NCBI RefSeq assembly: GCF_902832845.1 | Contig: NZ_CADFDB010000005.1 | Span: 248,001 to 312,000 of the forward strand | From: Burkholderia metallica | GTDB taxonomy: Bacteria > Pseudomonadota > Gammaproteobacteria > Burkholderiales > Burkholderiaceae | Direction: 5' to 3' | DNA length: 64,000 bases | Part shown: piece by piece, positions 21,038-30,263 of the stretch | How the letters are laid out: each line of letters opens with the position of its first letter | Position numbering within the stretch: position 1 is the first letter of the stretch | Notes under the pieces: generated by a model | Database searches by the model: none | The model's input: only the letters and a program-made list of their open reading frames with translations | What the model was told of the DNA's origin: nothing | Position numbers and translations under genes: made by a program

Positions 21038-21283
21038 TCAGCGCAGCAGATAAGGGATCTCGACCTTGACCGCGCCGGTCGGGCAGTCGCGCTCGCACGG
21101 CATGCAGTACCAGCATTCGTCGAACTGCATGTAGGCCTTGCCTTTGGTCAGGTCGATCGCGAGCAGGTCGAGCGGGCACACGTCGACGCAGACGGTGCAT
21201 CCCTTGTCGGCGATGCACAGGGCCTCGTCGATCGTCACGGGGGCGCTGCTGCGCTGGAAGATGTCGTGCGGGGTATGGGGCAT
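21038..21283 (-). CDS. Small 4Fe-4S ferredoxin (AprB-like)
   Basis: 81 residues with two cluster-binding motifs: LCIADKGCTVCVDVCP (first cysteines spaced C-x5-C-x2-C-x3-CP) and ECWYCMPCERDCPTGAV (regular C-x2-C-x2-C-x3-CP). The second motif resembles the one of adenylylsulfate reductase beta subunit (AprB), though the protein is about half the length of AprB. A GAGGAA site lies seven bases before the ATG. It starts ten bases after the flavoprotein gene and should carry its electrons. Cytoplasmic; no signal peptide. Confidence 0.88.
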   Translation of the reverse strand: MPHTPHDIFQRSSAPVTIDEALCIADKGCTVCVDVCPLDLLAIDLTKGKAYMQFDECWYCMPCERDCPTGAVKVEIPYLLR

Positions 21284-21293
21284 GGCAGGTTCC

Positions 21294-23033
21294 TCAAAGG
21301 GCGGCCGCGAGCGCGGCCGGTTCGCGGATGCGCAACTGCGCATAGGCGCCGCGTTCGTCGTCGGGGAGCGGCACGACGTACGGTTCGATCGGCCGCTTCT
21401 CGCTGCGCATCGCGCCGTCGGCGTCCTTGCGCAGCCAAGTGTGGCAGAACCATTCGGCGTCGTTGCGATGCGGGAAGTCGACCCGATGGTGGTACAACCC
21501 CCAGCGGCTCTCGGTGCGAAACAGCGACGCACGCGCGGCCATTTCCGCGCAGTCGCGGATCGCGCGCACTTCGGCCGCGCGCATCAGTTCGTGCGGATTG
21601 TTCGCCTTTATTTCTTCGATATCCTCAGTAATTCCGTCAAAGCGTTGCAGGCCGATTTCCATCTTGCGCGTCACCTTCGGCGGTTGCAGATAGTCGTTGA
21701 CCATCCGGCGCAGCTTGTACTCGACCTGCGCCGGAGCGAGGCCGCGTTCGCGCAGCAGCGGGGCGAGCACGCGCGCGCGCTCGGCCGCGACCTGTTCGTC
21801 GTCCACCGGCGCATGCGCACGGCCGGCCACGTAGTCGGCCGCGTTCTGCCCGGCAAACCAGCCGTACGTGAATGCGCCGAGCATGTAGTTGTGCGGGACG
21901 GCGGCCATGTCGCCGGCCGCGTAGAGCCCGGGCACGGTGGTTTCCGCACGCGCGTTCACGTACACGCCGGACGCGCTGTGGCCGCTGCAGAACCCGATCT
22001 CGGAGATGTGCATCTCGACCATCTGGCGGCGGTAGTCGGTGCCGCGTCCCGCATGGAAGCGGCCGCGGCTCGGCCGCTCGTTCGTATGCAGGATCTGCTC
22101 GATGGTCTGGATCGTTTCTTCCGCGAGATGGTCGAGCTTCAGGAACACCGGGCCGTTGCCGCTTTGCAGCTCCTGGTGGAACTCCCACATCATCTGGCCG
22201 CTCCAGTAGTCGCATTCGATGAAGCGTTCGCCCTTGCCGTTCGCGGTAAAGCCGCCGAGCGGGCCGGTGACGTACGCGCACGCCGGGCCGTTGTAGTCCT
22301 TGATCAACGGATTGATCTGGAAGCATTCGAGATTCGCGAGCGCGGCGCCGGCGTGATAGGCCATCGCGTAGCCGTCGCCCGCGTTGGTCGGGTTCTCGTA
22401 CGTGCCCATCAGGTAGCCCGACGCCGGCAGGCCGAGGCGGCCGGCCGCGCCGCAGCAGAGAATCACGGCCTTGGCGCGGATCACGTGGAATTCGGCGGTG
22501 CGGCAGTCGAAGCCGAGCACGCCGCTTGCGCGGCCCTGCGCGTCGGTCAGCACGCGCGTCGCGACGATCCGGTTCGTGATCGCGATGCGCGCGCGCTTCA
22601 GTTGCCGGTACAGCACCTTCTTGATGTCGTGTCCTTCCGGCATCGGCAGCACGTACGAACCCATGTGATGGACCTTCTTCACCGCGTAGTCGCCGGTGCC
22701 GTCCTTCTCGAACTTCACGCCCCAGCGGTCGAGCTGCTCGATCGTCGCATGGCTGTGCGTCGCATACGCGTACACGGCTTCCTGGTCGACGATCCCGTCG
22801 TTGGCGATCGTGATCTCGCGCGTGTACTGTTCGGGCGTCGCATGGCCGGGGATCACCGCGTTGTTCAGGCCGTCCATGCCCATCGAGATCGCGCCGCTGC
22901 GCTTCACGTTGGCTTTTTCGAGCAGCAGCACGCGCAGGGACGGGTCGCGCTCCTTCGCCTTGATCGCCGCCATCGGGCCGGCGGTGCCGCCGCCGACCAC
23001 GACGATGTCGTATTCGAGTACATGGGTCGTCAT
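21294..23033 (-). CDS. AprA/FrdA-like flavoprotein
   Basis: 579-residue FAD enzyme of the fumarate reductase/succinate dehydrogenase/adenylylsulfate reductase superfamily. It has the N-terminal dinucleotide fold (VVVGGGTAGPMAAIKAKERD), a covering central domain, the YAAGDMAAVPHNYMLGAF second FAD motif and a helical C-terminal domain (ESRWGLYHHRVDFPHRND). Several features, including the partner ferredoxin gene, look more like AprA than FrdA. The substrate is unknown. The ATG has AAGGAA upstream and overlaps the GntR stop by an ATGA, so translation is coupled to the regulator. Confidence 0.85.
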   Translation of the reverse strand: MTTHVLEYDIVVVGGGTAGPMAAIKAKERDPSLRVLLLEKANVKRSGAISMGMDGLNNAVIPGHATPEQYTREITIANDGIVDQEAVYAYATHSHATIEQLDRWGVKFEKDGTGDYAVKKVHHMGSYVLPMPEGHDIKKVLYRQLKRARIAITNRIVATRVLTDAQGRASGVLGFDCRTAEFHVIRAKAVILCCGAAGRLGLPASGYLMGTYENPTNAGDGYAMAYHAGAALANLECFQINPLIKDYNGPACAYVTGPLGGFTANGKGERFIECDYWSGQMMWEFHQELQSGNGPVFLKLDHLAEETIQTIEQILHTNERPSRGRFHAGRGTDYRRQMVEMHISEIGFCSGHSASGVYVNARAETTVPGLYAAGDMAAVPHNYMLGAFTYGWFAGQNAADYVAGRAHAPVDDEQVAAERARVLAPLLRERGLAPAQVEYKLRRMVNDYLQPPKVTRKMEIGLQRFDGITEDIEEIKANNPHELMRAAEVRAIRDCAEMAARASLFRTESRWGLYHHRVDFPHRNDAEWFCHTWLRKDADGAMRSEKRPIEPYVVPLPDDERGAYAQLRIREPAALAAAL

Positions 23034-23800
23034 CGTTGTTTCCTTGCAGGTTGGCGCGGTTTCTGCCGATCGATGCGCAGCCGGTACTGGAAGGCGTCGC
23101 CGCGGAAGTAGAGGTATTCGTAGTCGATCGGCGCGCCCGACGCGTCGTGCGTGAGGCGCTCGATGCGCAGTACGGGGCTGCTTTCCTCGACGTGCAGCGC
23201 ATCGACGATCTCGTCGTCGGCGAGGATCGCGTCGATCGACACGTCGGCATGGCCGAGCGGGATGCCGCAGTCGTTTTCCAGGACCAGGAAGATGTCGCGG
23301 GTCGCGAGATCGGCGCCCGCGAGACGCTTGCCGAGCGCTTCCGGCACCCAGGTCTGTTCGAGCGACACGGGCTCGCGATTGAGCAGCCGCACGCGATGAA
23401 TCTCGACGAGCGGCGCGCCTTCGGTCACGTTCAGCTTCGTCGCGAGATGGCGATCGGCCTTGACGGTGCGGAAGCTGCGCACCTGGTTGACGATCTCGTA
23501 GCCCATCGACGACATCGCCTCGGCGAACCCCTGCAGCGACGTCACGTTCTGGAACGCCTTCGGCTTCGACACGAAGGTGCCCTTGCCGTGCAGCTTGAAC
23601 AGCAGTCCTTCCTTCTGCAGATCGCCGAGCGCCTGGCGCACCGTGATGCGGCTCACGTCGAACATCGCGCAGAGCTCGTGCTCGGACGGCATCCGGCTGT
23701 GCGGCGCATAGGTGCCGTCGAGAATGCGCGCGCGCAGCGTGTCCTTGATCTGCACGTAGAGCGGGGCCGCCGACAGCGGCACGACGTTGGGGGAGGTCAT
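23030..23800 (-). CDS. GntR/HutC family transcriptional regulator
   Basis: 256 residues: N-terminal winged helix (about 12-78, with RMPSEHELCAMFDVSRITVR and the wing KLHGKGTFV), then a UTRA effector-binding domain (about 95-240, for example HRVRLLNREPVSLEQTWVP). It is the first gene of the flavoprotein-ferredoxin operon, and probably senses the substrate or product of that pathway. It likely represses its own operon and perhaps the divergent MFS gene through the palindrome just upstream of its start codon. Confidence 0.9.
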   Translation of the reverse strand: MTSPNVVPLSAAPLYVQIKDTLRARILDGTYAPHSRMPSEHELCAMFDVSRITVRQALGDLQKEGLLFKLHGKGTFVSKPKAFQNVTSLQGFAEAMSSMGYEIVNQVRSFRTVKADRHLATKLNVTEGAPLVEIHRVRLLNREPVSLEQTWVPEALGKRLAGADLATRDIFLVLENDCGIPLGHADVSIDAILADDEIVDALHVEESSPVLRIERLTHDASGAPIDYEYLYFRGDAFQYRLRIDRQKPRQPARKQR

Positions 23801-23807
23801 CGGTCAA

Positions 23808-23821
23808 CTTGTTATGACAAG
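23808..23821. promoter_or_regulatory. Candidate GntR/HutC operator
   Basis: CTTGTTATGACAAG is a 14-base near-perfect palindrome (arms CTTGT/ACAAG) starting eight bases upstream of the GntR start codon. Its centre, GTTATGAC, is close to the GT-N-TA-N-AC core known for HutC-type regulators. Binding here would cover the translation start region and block the operon. Confidence 0.55.
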
Positions 23822-24087
23822 ATGGGGCGAGTGTAGTCAGTGCGATCGCGCGTCCCAACCAACGATTTCTGATTTCGACTTTCCGATTCCGGAAAAGCAC
23901 GGTGGCCGGGCCGCCCGTCGCGGCCGGAGCGGATCGGCAGATAATCAAAGCATTCATTGGTCGGTGCGCCGCGCGTGTCGATTTCCCGATGCGTCGCCCG
24001 TCATATCGATGTCGACCGGGCATTGCGCCGCGCACGCGGGCCGCACCCGGTTTCCGAAAAGGGTCGAAACGAATCAGGAGGCGCTAC

Positions 24088-25308
24088 ATGCCGGATTCCC
24101 GATACCGCTGGGTGATCGTCGCCGCGGGCGGCCTGATGGGCTGCATCGCGATCGGCGCGATGTTTTCGCTGCCGGTGTTCCTGCGCGCGATCGCGCGCGA
24201 CACGGGCTGGTCGATGACCGGCATTTCCGCCGCGATGACGCTCGGCTTCATCGCGATGGCGTTCGCGAGCATCGCGTGGGGCAGCCTGTCGGACCGCATC
24301 GGCACGCGCCCGGTCGTCATGACCGGCGCCGTGCTGCTGGCGGCCAGCCTGGCGCTGGCGAGCCGCGCACCGTCGCTGCTCGCGTTCCAGCTCACGTTCG
24401 GCCTCGCCGTGGGCGGTGCGACGGCCGCGATCTTCGCGCCGATGATGGCGTGCGTGACCGGCTGGTTCGACACGCACCGCAGCCTGGCGGTGTCGCTCGT
24501 GTCGGCCGGCATGGGGATGGCGCCGATGACGATGGCGCCGCTCGCCGCGTGGCTCGTGTCGGTGCGCGACTGGCGCACGTCGATGCTGCTGATCGCGGCG
24601 CTGGCGGCCGTCGTGATGATCCCGGCGTCGCTGCTGGTGCGCCGGGCGCCCGCGCTCGACCGCACGCATGCGGCCCCGGTGGCGTCGGCGCCCGCCGGCG
24701 AGCCCGCGGCGATGTCGGTCGCGGATGCGCTGCGTTCGCCGCAGTTCGTCGTGCTGCTGCTGACCAACTTCCTCTGCTGCGCGACGCACTCGGGCCCGAT
24801 CTTCCATACGGTCAGCTACGCGGTGACGTGCGGGATCCCGCTGATCGTCGCGGTGTCGATCTACAGCGTCGAAGGGCTCGCCGGCATGGGCGGCCGGCTC
24901 GCGTTCGGGATTCTCGGCGACCGCCTCGGCGCGAAACGCATGCTGGTGGCGGGGCTGCTCGCGCAGGCGCTCGGCGCGCTCGGCTACTACTTCGTGCGCA
25001 CGCTCGACGGCTTCTACGCGGTCGCGACGTTCTTCGGTTTCATCTATGCGGGCGTGATGCCGCTGTATTCGGTGCTCGCGCGCGAAAACTTCCCGCTGCG
25101 GATGATGGGCACCGTGATCGGCGGCTGCGCGATGGCCGGCAGCCTCGGGATGGCCGCGGGGCCGGTGGCCGGCGGCCTGATCGTCGATACGTTCGGCAGT
25201 TACGGCGGGCTGTACGTCGGTTCGTTCGCGATCGGCGTCGGCGCGTTCCTGATGGCGACGATGTTCCGACCGTTCGCGAACGCGCGGCGGGAAACGGCGG
25301 CTGCCTGA
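24088..25308 (+). CDS. MFS transporter
   Basis: 406 residues with twelve hydrophobic helices and the MFS loop signature GSLSDRIGTRPVVM between helices 2 and 3, repeated as FGILGDRLGAKRMLV between helices 8 and 9. It resembles oxalate/formate-type or monocarboxylate MFS carriers in general form, but no substrate can be named. A strong AGGAGG site at 24076-24081 sets the start. It is divergent from the GntR regulator, so it may carry the substrate used by the flavoprotein operon, especially as that operon's own ABC transporter is gone. Confidence 0.85.
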   Translation: MPDSRYRWVIVAAGGLMGCIAIGAMFSLPVFLRAIARDTGWSMTGISAAMTLGFIAMAFASIAWGSLSDRIGTRPVVMTGAVLLAASLALASRAPSLLAFQLTFGLAVGGATAAIFAPMMACVTGWFDTHRSLAVSLVSAGMGMAPMTMAPLAAWLVSVRDWRTSMLLIAALAAVVMIPASLLVRRAPALDRTHAAPVASAPAGEPAAMSVADALRSPQFVVLLLTNFLCCATHSGPIFHTVSYAVTCGIPLIVAVSIYSVEGLAGMGGRLAFGILGDRLGAKRMLVAGLLAQALGALGYYFVRTLDGFYAVATFFGFIYAGVMPLYSVLARENFPLRMMGTVIGGCAMAGSLGMAAGPVAGGLIVDTFGSYGGLYVGSFAIGVGAFLMATMFRPFANARRETAAA

Positions 25309-25390
25309 GTCGGGCGAAATGGCGGCAGGGGGTTGGCGTTTTTCCGCAACGGCATGGCCTGAGCTGCATCTTTCCGATTGAAAAGACGGC

Positions 25391-25417
25391 CGACACCGGC
25401 CGCATTTGCCGGTGTCG
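25391..25417. terminator. Hairpin downstream of the MFS gene
   Basis: A perfect 10-base stem (CGACACCGGC and GCCGGTGTCG) around a seven-base loop, about 80 bases after the MFS stop. No T-run follows. The rest of the 25309-25588 gap shows no gene. Confidence 0.45.
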
Positions 25418-25588
25418 ATACGGCCCACAGCCCGCTGCAGCGCAGCAGCGTGGCAAATGATGCCGATCGGCGCGCATGGGCCGCGATTCGGCCCCTAAAA
25501 AGCGCAATATCGAGCATATATTCGAAGGGCCTGTCATACCGGCGTCACCCTGCTAGAATTCGGCCTGCCGCATTGTTCCGATTGACTG

Positions 25589-26583
<995 letters not shown>

Positions 26584-26602
26584 GCGGCCCGCCGCGCCCG
26601 TA

Positions 26603-26627
26603 CGGTTCCGTGAACCGGAGACGGTTC
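26603..26627 (+). repeat. Overlapping inverted repeats between tadA and ldcA
   Basis: CGGTTC (26603-26608), GAACCG (26612-26617) and CGGTTC (26622-26627). The middle arm can pair with either outer arm, giving two mutually exclusive short hairpins in the 84-base gap before ldcA. Confidence 0.5.
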
Positions 26628-26667
26628 GGACCCTCTAAGCAGGTTTGACGACCCGACACCCTTCACC

Positions 26668-27606
26668 ATGTCCTTTCAGCCCGCCGCGTCCTACACCATC
26701 CGGCTGCTCGCGCCGTCCGGCTATCCGCACGACCCCGACGCGATCAACCGCGCGCTCGAGCGCCTCAGCACCGCGCAGCACCGCATCGAGAACATCGAAG
26801 CGACGCAGCGGCGCTTCCAGCGGTTCGGCGGCACCGACGGCGAGCGGGCAGGCGACCTGAACCGCCTCGCCGATCCCGAGCGGCCGCTGCCGGACATCGC
26901 GCTGGCGGTGCGCGGCGGCTACGGCGCGGCGCGCATCCTGCACGGGCTCGACTATCGCGGGCTCGAACGCAGGCTGCGCGACCAGCCGGTCGCGCTCGTC
27001 GGCCACAGCGACTTCACCGCGCTCCAGCTCGCGCTGTACGCGAAGGCGCGCATCAAGACGTTCGGCGGCCCGATGCTGTCGGCCGACTTCGGCGCGCAAA
27101 CGCCGAGCGATTTCACGATGCAGCACTTCTGGCAGACGCTGACGCAGCCGAGCACGACGATCGTCGCCGAAGCGCCGCAGGTGCAGGCCGTCAACGTGAC
27201 GGGCACGCTGTGGGGCGGCAACCTCGCGATCCTCTCGTCGCTCGTCGGCACGCCGTACATGCCCGACATCGAAGGCGGGATCCTGTTCATCGAGGACGTC
27301 AACGAGCAGCCGTTCCGGATCGAACGGATGATCTATCAGCTGCACCTGTCGGGGCTGCTCGCGCGTCAGCAGGCGCTCGTGCTCGGCCAGTTCACCGGCG
27401 CGCGGCCGTTCGAGTACGACAACGGCTACGACATGCAGACGATGATCGACCAGGTGCGGGCGGTGATCGGGATCCCGGTCGTCACGGGGCTCCAGTTCGG
27501 CCACGTGCCAGACCTGTTGACGCTCCCGTTCGGCGCGCAGGCGCAACTGGTCGCGAACGCGCACGGTTTCCGGCTCACGCTGTCGGACTATCCTCATCTC
27601 GGCTGA
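26668..27606 (+). CDS. ldcA: LD-carboxypeptidase (peptidase S66)
   Basis: Cleaves the terminal D-Ala from murein tetrapeptides during peptidoglycan recycling in the cytoplasm. The 312-residue protein has the S66 landmarks: nucleophile Ser114 in VALVGHSDFTAL, the GGNLAILSSLVGTPY stretch, the catalytic Glu in LFIEDVNEQPFRI, and the catalytic His in LQFGHVPDLLTLPFG. Length and order match the family. It has its own terminator. Confidence 0.93.
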   Translation: MSFQPAASYTIRLLAPSGYPHDPDAINRALERLSTAQHRIENIEATQRRFQRFGGTDGERAGDLNRLADPERPLPDIALAVRGGYGAARILHGLDYRGLERRLRDQPVALVGHSDFTALQLALYAKARIKTFGGPMLSADFGAQTPSDFTMQHFWQTLTQPSTTIVAEAPQVQAVNVTGTLWGGNLAILSSLVGTPYMPDIEGGILFIEDVNEQPFRIERMIYQLHLSGLLARQQALVLGQFTGARPFEYDNGYDMQTMIDQVRAVIGIPVVTGLQFGHVPDLLTLPFGAQAQLVANAHGFRLTLSDYPHLG

Positions 27607-27626
27607 TGCCGGCGCGATCGATCGAG

Positions 27627-27649
27627 AGGCGGGGTAACCCGCCTTTTTC
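27627..27649 (+). terminator. Rho-independent terminator of ldcA
   Basis: AGGCGGG and CCCGCCT with a GTAA loop, followed by TTTTCTTT, about 20 bases after the ldcA stop. Confidence 0.85.
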
Positions 27650-27721
27650 TTTATGTAAATACGCAACTAACGGTCGAGAATTTTGCCGACGTCGACAGGG
27701 CTTTCGCCGAATTGTGCACCG

Positions 27722-27737
27722 ATTTTGTCAACAAAAT
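27722..27737. promoter_or_regulatory. Candidate FadR-type operator 1
   Basis: ATTTTGTCAACAAAAT is a perfect palindrome (7-2-7). It contains TTGT-N2-ACAA, a typical core for FadR-subfamily GntR regulators, and lies in the AT-rich region before the purine-cluster GntR gene. Confidence 0.55.
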
Positions 27738-27866
27738 AGCCGAGAGGGTATACGACGAGAAGGGCCTCTGTCGTACGTCTTGGCCTTGTCGTGCATGGAT
27801 TTGACGCATCGTGCACCGAACAGGGACGCATGAATGCACGTCGATTGTGCGCATTGCCGGAAAAGA

Positions 27867-27878
27867 ATTGTTGACAAT
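27867..27878. promoter_or_regulatory. Candidate FadR-type operator 2
   Basis: ATTGTTGACAAT is a perfect 5-2-5 palindrome with the same TTGT-N2-ACAA core as the site at 27722-27737. It is 35 bases before the start codon of the FadR-type regulator, so likely an autoregulatory site. Confidence 0.55.
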
Positions 27879-27913
27879 CTTTATGTCCGCCCTAGGATAA
27901 GGATCATCACACG

Positions 27914-28618
27914 ATGCCGATCATGAACGAGCCCGAATCCCACCTGCCCGGTGCAGCCAGTCCCGAAGCGATCGCCGAGCGCATCCGCACGGCGATCCTC
28001 GAGCATCGGCTCGCGCCCGGCGCGAAGCTGACGGAGGCGCAGCTGTGCGACGTGTTCGGTGTGAAGCGCGGGACGATTCGCCAGGCGCTCGCGCAGCTCG
28101 CGACCGACAAGCTGGTCGATCTCGAGCCGAACCGCGGGGCGTTCGTCGCGAGCCCGACGCTGCAGGACGTGCACGAGGTGTTCGAGATGCGCCGGATCAT
28201 CGAGCTGGCGGTGGTCGAGCGGCTCGCGACCGGGCCCGGCGCGAAGCGGCTGAAAGGTGTCGCCGCACTGATCGAGAAGGAACGCAAGGCGTTCGAGCGT
28301 CACGACTTCGCGGCCTGGATCCGGCTGTCGGGCGAATTCCATACGGCGCTTGCCACGCTGATGGGCAATGCGACGCTCAGCGCGTGCCTCGAAGGGCTCG
28401 TCGCACGCTCGACGCTGATGTCGGCGCTGTACGAATCGCACGGGCGCAGCCCGTGCTCGTGCGACGACCACGACGAGATCCTCGGCGCGCTGGAGGCGGG
28501 CGATCCGAAGCGGGCGGTGACGCTGATGGCGCACCACCTGCAGCATGTCGAACTGAAGATGCTGGACCGGCCCGCGCAAGGGCAGGTCGATTTGCGCGAA
28601 GTGTTCGGCGGCGCCTGA
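27914..28618 (+). CDS. GntR/FadR (FCD) regulator of purine catabolism
   Basis: 234 residues: N-terminal winged helix (about 18-80, with LTEAQLCDVFGVKRGTIRQALAQL) and an all-helical FCD domain (about 90-220) with the metal/effector-binding Asp/His pattern (HTAL, then HDEILGALEAGD and MAHHLQH). It is the first gene before the allantoin permease and enzymes, so it is the probable repressor of the cluster, responding to an intermediate of urate breakdown. Two palindromes with a shared TTGT-N2-ACAA core lie upstream. Confidence 0.88.
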   Translation: MPIMNEPESHLPGAASPEAIAERIRTAILEHRLAPGAKLTEAQLCDVFGVKRGTIRQALAQLATDKLVDLEPNRGAFVASPTLQDVHEVFEMRRIIELAVVERLATGPGAKRLKGVAALIEKERKAFERHDFAAWIRLSGEFHTALATLMGNATLSACLEGLVARSTLMSALYESHGRSPCSCDDHDEILGALEAGDPKRAVTLMAHHLQHVELKMLDRPAQGQVDLREVFGGA

Positions 28619-28768
28619 GCGGCGACGCGAACCCGGCTGCGCGCCACAAGAACGAGCGAAATGCAGGCCCGCGGTGTTTGCCGCGGGCCGCTGGTCCGAC
28701 TCCGGGCGTCGATCCGGAGCGATATCGATGACAGTGGAGCGGCCACGCGGCCGCGTCAAGGAGAAGTC

Positions 28769-30253
28769 ATGGCTCAGTTCAGTGTGGCGCACGACAGCGC
28801 CTATCCGGCGGAAGAAGGCGGCGACGGCGGCGACCCGACGTTGCCGAATGGTTACAGCGAACGTTTGTACAACGAAGATTTGGCCCCCCTTAAAAATCAG
28901 ACATGGGGGTCGTACAACATCTTCGCGTTCTGGATGTCGGACGTGCACAGCGTCGGCGGCTACGTGTTCGCGGGCAGCCTGTTCGCGCTCGGGCTGACGA
29001 GCTGGCAGGTGCTGATCGCGCTGATCGTCGGCATCGGCCTCGTGAACGTCTTGTGCAACCTGATCGCGCGGCCGAGCCAGCAGATCGGCGTGCCGTATCC
29101 GGTCGCGTGCCGTGCGACGTTCGGCGTGCTCGGCGCAAACGTGCCGGCCGTGATCCGCGGGCTGATCGCGATCGCGTGGTACGGCATCCAGACCTATCTC
29201 GCGTCGAGTGCGCTCGTGATCGTCGTGCTGAAATTCGTCCCGCAATGGCTGCCTTATGCGGACGTCCACCATTATGGTTTTCTCGGACTGTCGGCGGTCG
29301 GCTGGGCCGGCTTCATGCTGCTGTGGGTGCTGCAGGCGTTCGTGTTCTGGAACGGGATGGAGACGATCAAGAAGTTCATCGACTTCGCGGGCCCGGCCGT
29401 CTACGTCGTGATGTTCGTCCTCGCCGGCTACATGGTGTGGCGCGCGGGCTGGCGCAACATCGGCATCAACCTCGGTGGCGTCAAGTATCACGGCGCGGAA
29501 GTGATCCCGGTGATGATCACCGCGGTGTCGCTCGTCGTGTCGTACTTCTCCGGGCCGATGCTGAATTTCGGCGATTTCTCGCGCTACTGCCGCTCGTTCG
29601 GCGAAGTGAAGCGCGGCAATTTCTGGGGGCTGCCGGTCAACTTCCTCGCGTTCTCGCTCGTCACGGTGATCACGACGGCCGCGACGCTGCCGGTGTTCGG
29701 CCAGCTCATCACCGACCCCGTCGAGACGGTCGGCCGCATCGACCATCCGACCGCGGTGATCCTCGGTGCGCTGACGTTCACGATTGCGACGATCGGCATC
29801 AACATCGTCGCGAACTTCGTGTCGCCCGCGTTCGACTTCTCGAATGTCGCGCCGCGGCTGATCAGCTGGCGCGCGGGCGGGATGCTCGCGGCCGTCGCGT
29901 CGATCTTCATCACGCCGTGGAACCTGTTCAACAACCCGGCCGTGATCCACTACACGCTCGACGTGCTCGGCGCGTTCATCGGCCCGCTGTACGGCGTGCT
30001 GATCGCCGACTTCTACCTCGTCAAGCGCGGCCGGCTCGTGCGCGACGACCTGTACACGATGTCCGAGAGCGGCACGTACTGGTACACGGGCGGCGTGAAC
30101 CGCCGTGCGCTCGCGGCACTGCTGCCGGCCGCGGTGATCGCGGTCGCCTGCGTGATGATGCCGGGCTGGCAGGGCGTCGCGAACTTCTCGTGGTTCATCG
30201 GAGCGGGGCTCGGCTTCGTGTTCTACCGGTTGCTCGCGGGCACGAAGGCGTAA
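28769..30253 (+). CDS. NCS1 family permease (allantoin/purine type)
   Basis: 494-residue inner-membrane transporter with twelve helices. The family marks are LYNEDLAPLKNQTWGSYNIF near residue 31 and GVPYPVACRATFGVLGANVPA after helix 2, both typical of NCS1 (Mhp1/PucI/AllW-like) carriers. Position in the allantoin-degrading operon makes allantoin, uric acid or a related hydantoin/purine the likely substrate; NCS1 carriers also take uracil and hydantoins. The ATG has AAGGAG seven bases upstream; a longer frame from 28661 is not family-like. Confidence 0.88.
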   Translation: MAQFSVAHDSAYPAEEGGDGGDPTLPNGYSERLYNEDLAPLKNQTWGSYNIFAFWMSDVHSVGGYVFAGSLFALGLTSWQVLIALIVGIGLVNVLCNLIARPSQQIGVPYPVACRATFGVLGANVPAVIRGLIAIAWYGIQTYLASSALVIVVLKFVPQWLPYADVHHYGFLGLSAVGWAGFMLLWVLQAFVFWNGMETIKKFIDFAGPAVYVVMFVLAGYMVWRAGWRNIGINLGGVKYHGAEVIPVMITAVSLVVSYFSGPMLNFGDFSRYCRSFGEVKRGNFWGLPVNFLAFSLVTVITTAATLPVFGQLITDPVETVGRIDHPTAVILGALTFTIATIGINIVANFVSPAFDFSNVAPRLISWRAGGMLAAVASIFITPWNLFNNPAVIHYTLDVLGAFIGPLYGVLIADFYLVKRGRLVRDDLYTMSESGTYWYTGGVNRRALAALLPAAVIAVACVMMPGWQGVANFSWFIGAGLGFVFYRLLAGTKA

Positions 30254-30263
30254 GGAGCGTGCG

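Noticed and set aside
26595-26660. Possible tRNA-like sequence (GGTTCGGACCC)
   Set aside because: The supposed T-arm does not pair and there is no acceptor stem or anticodon arm. It is explained by the inverted repeats before ldcA.
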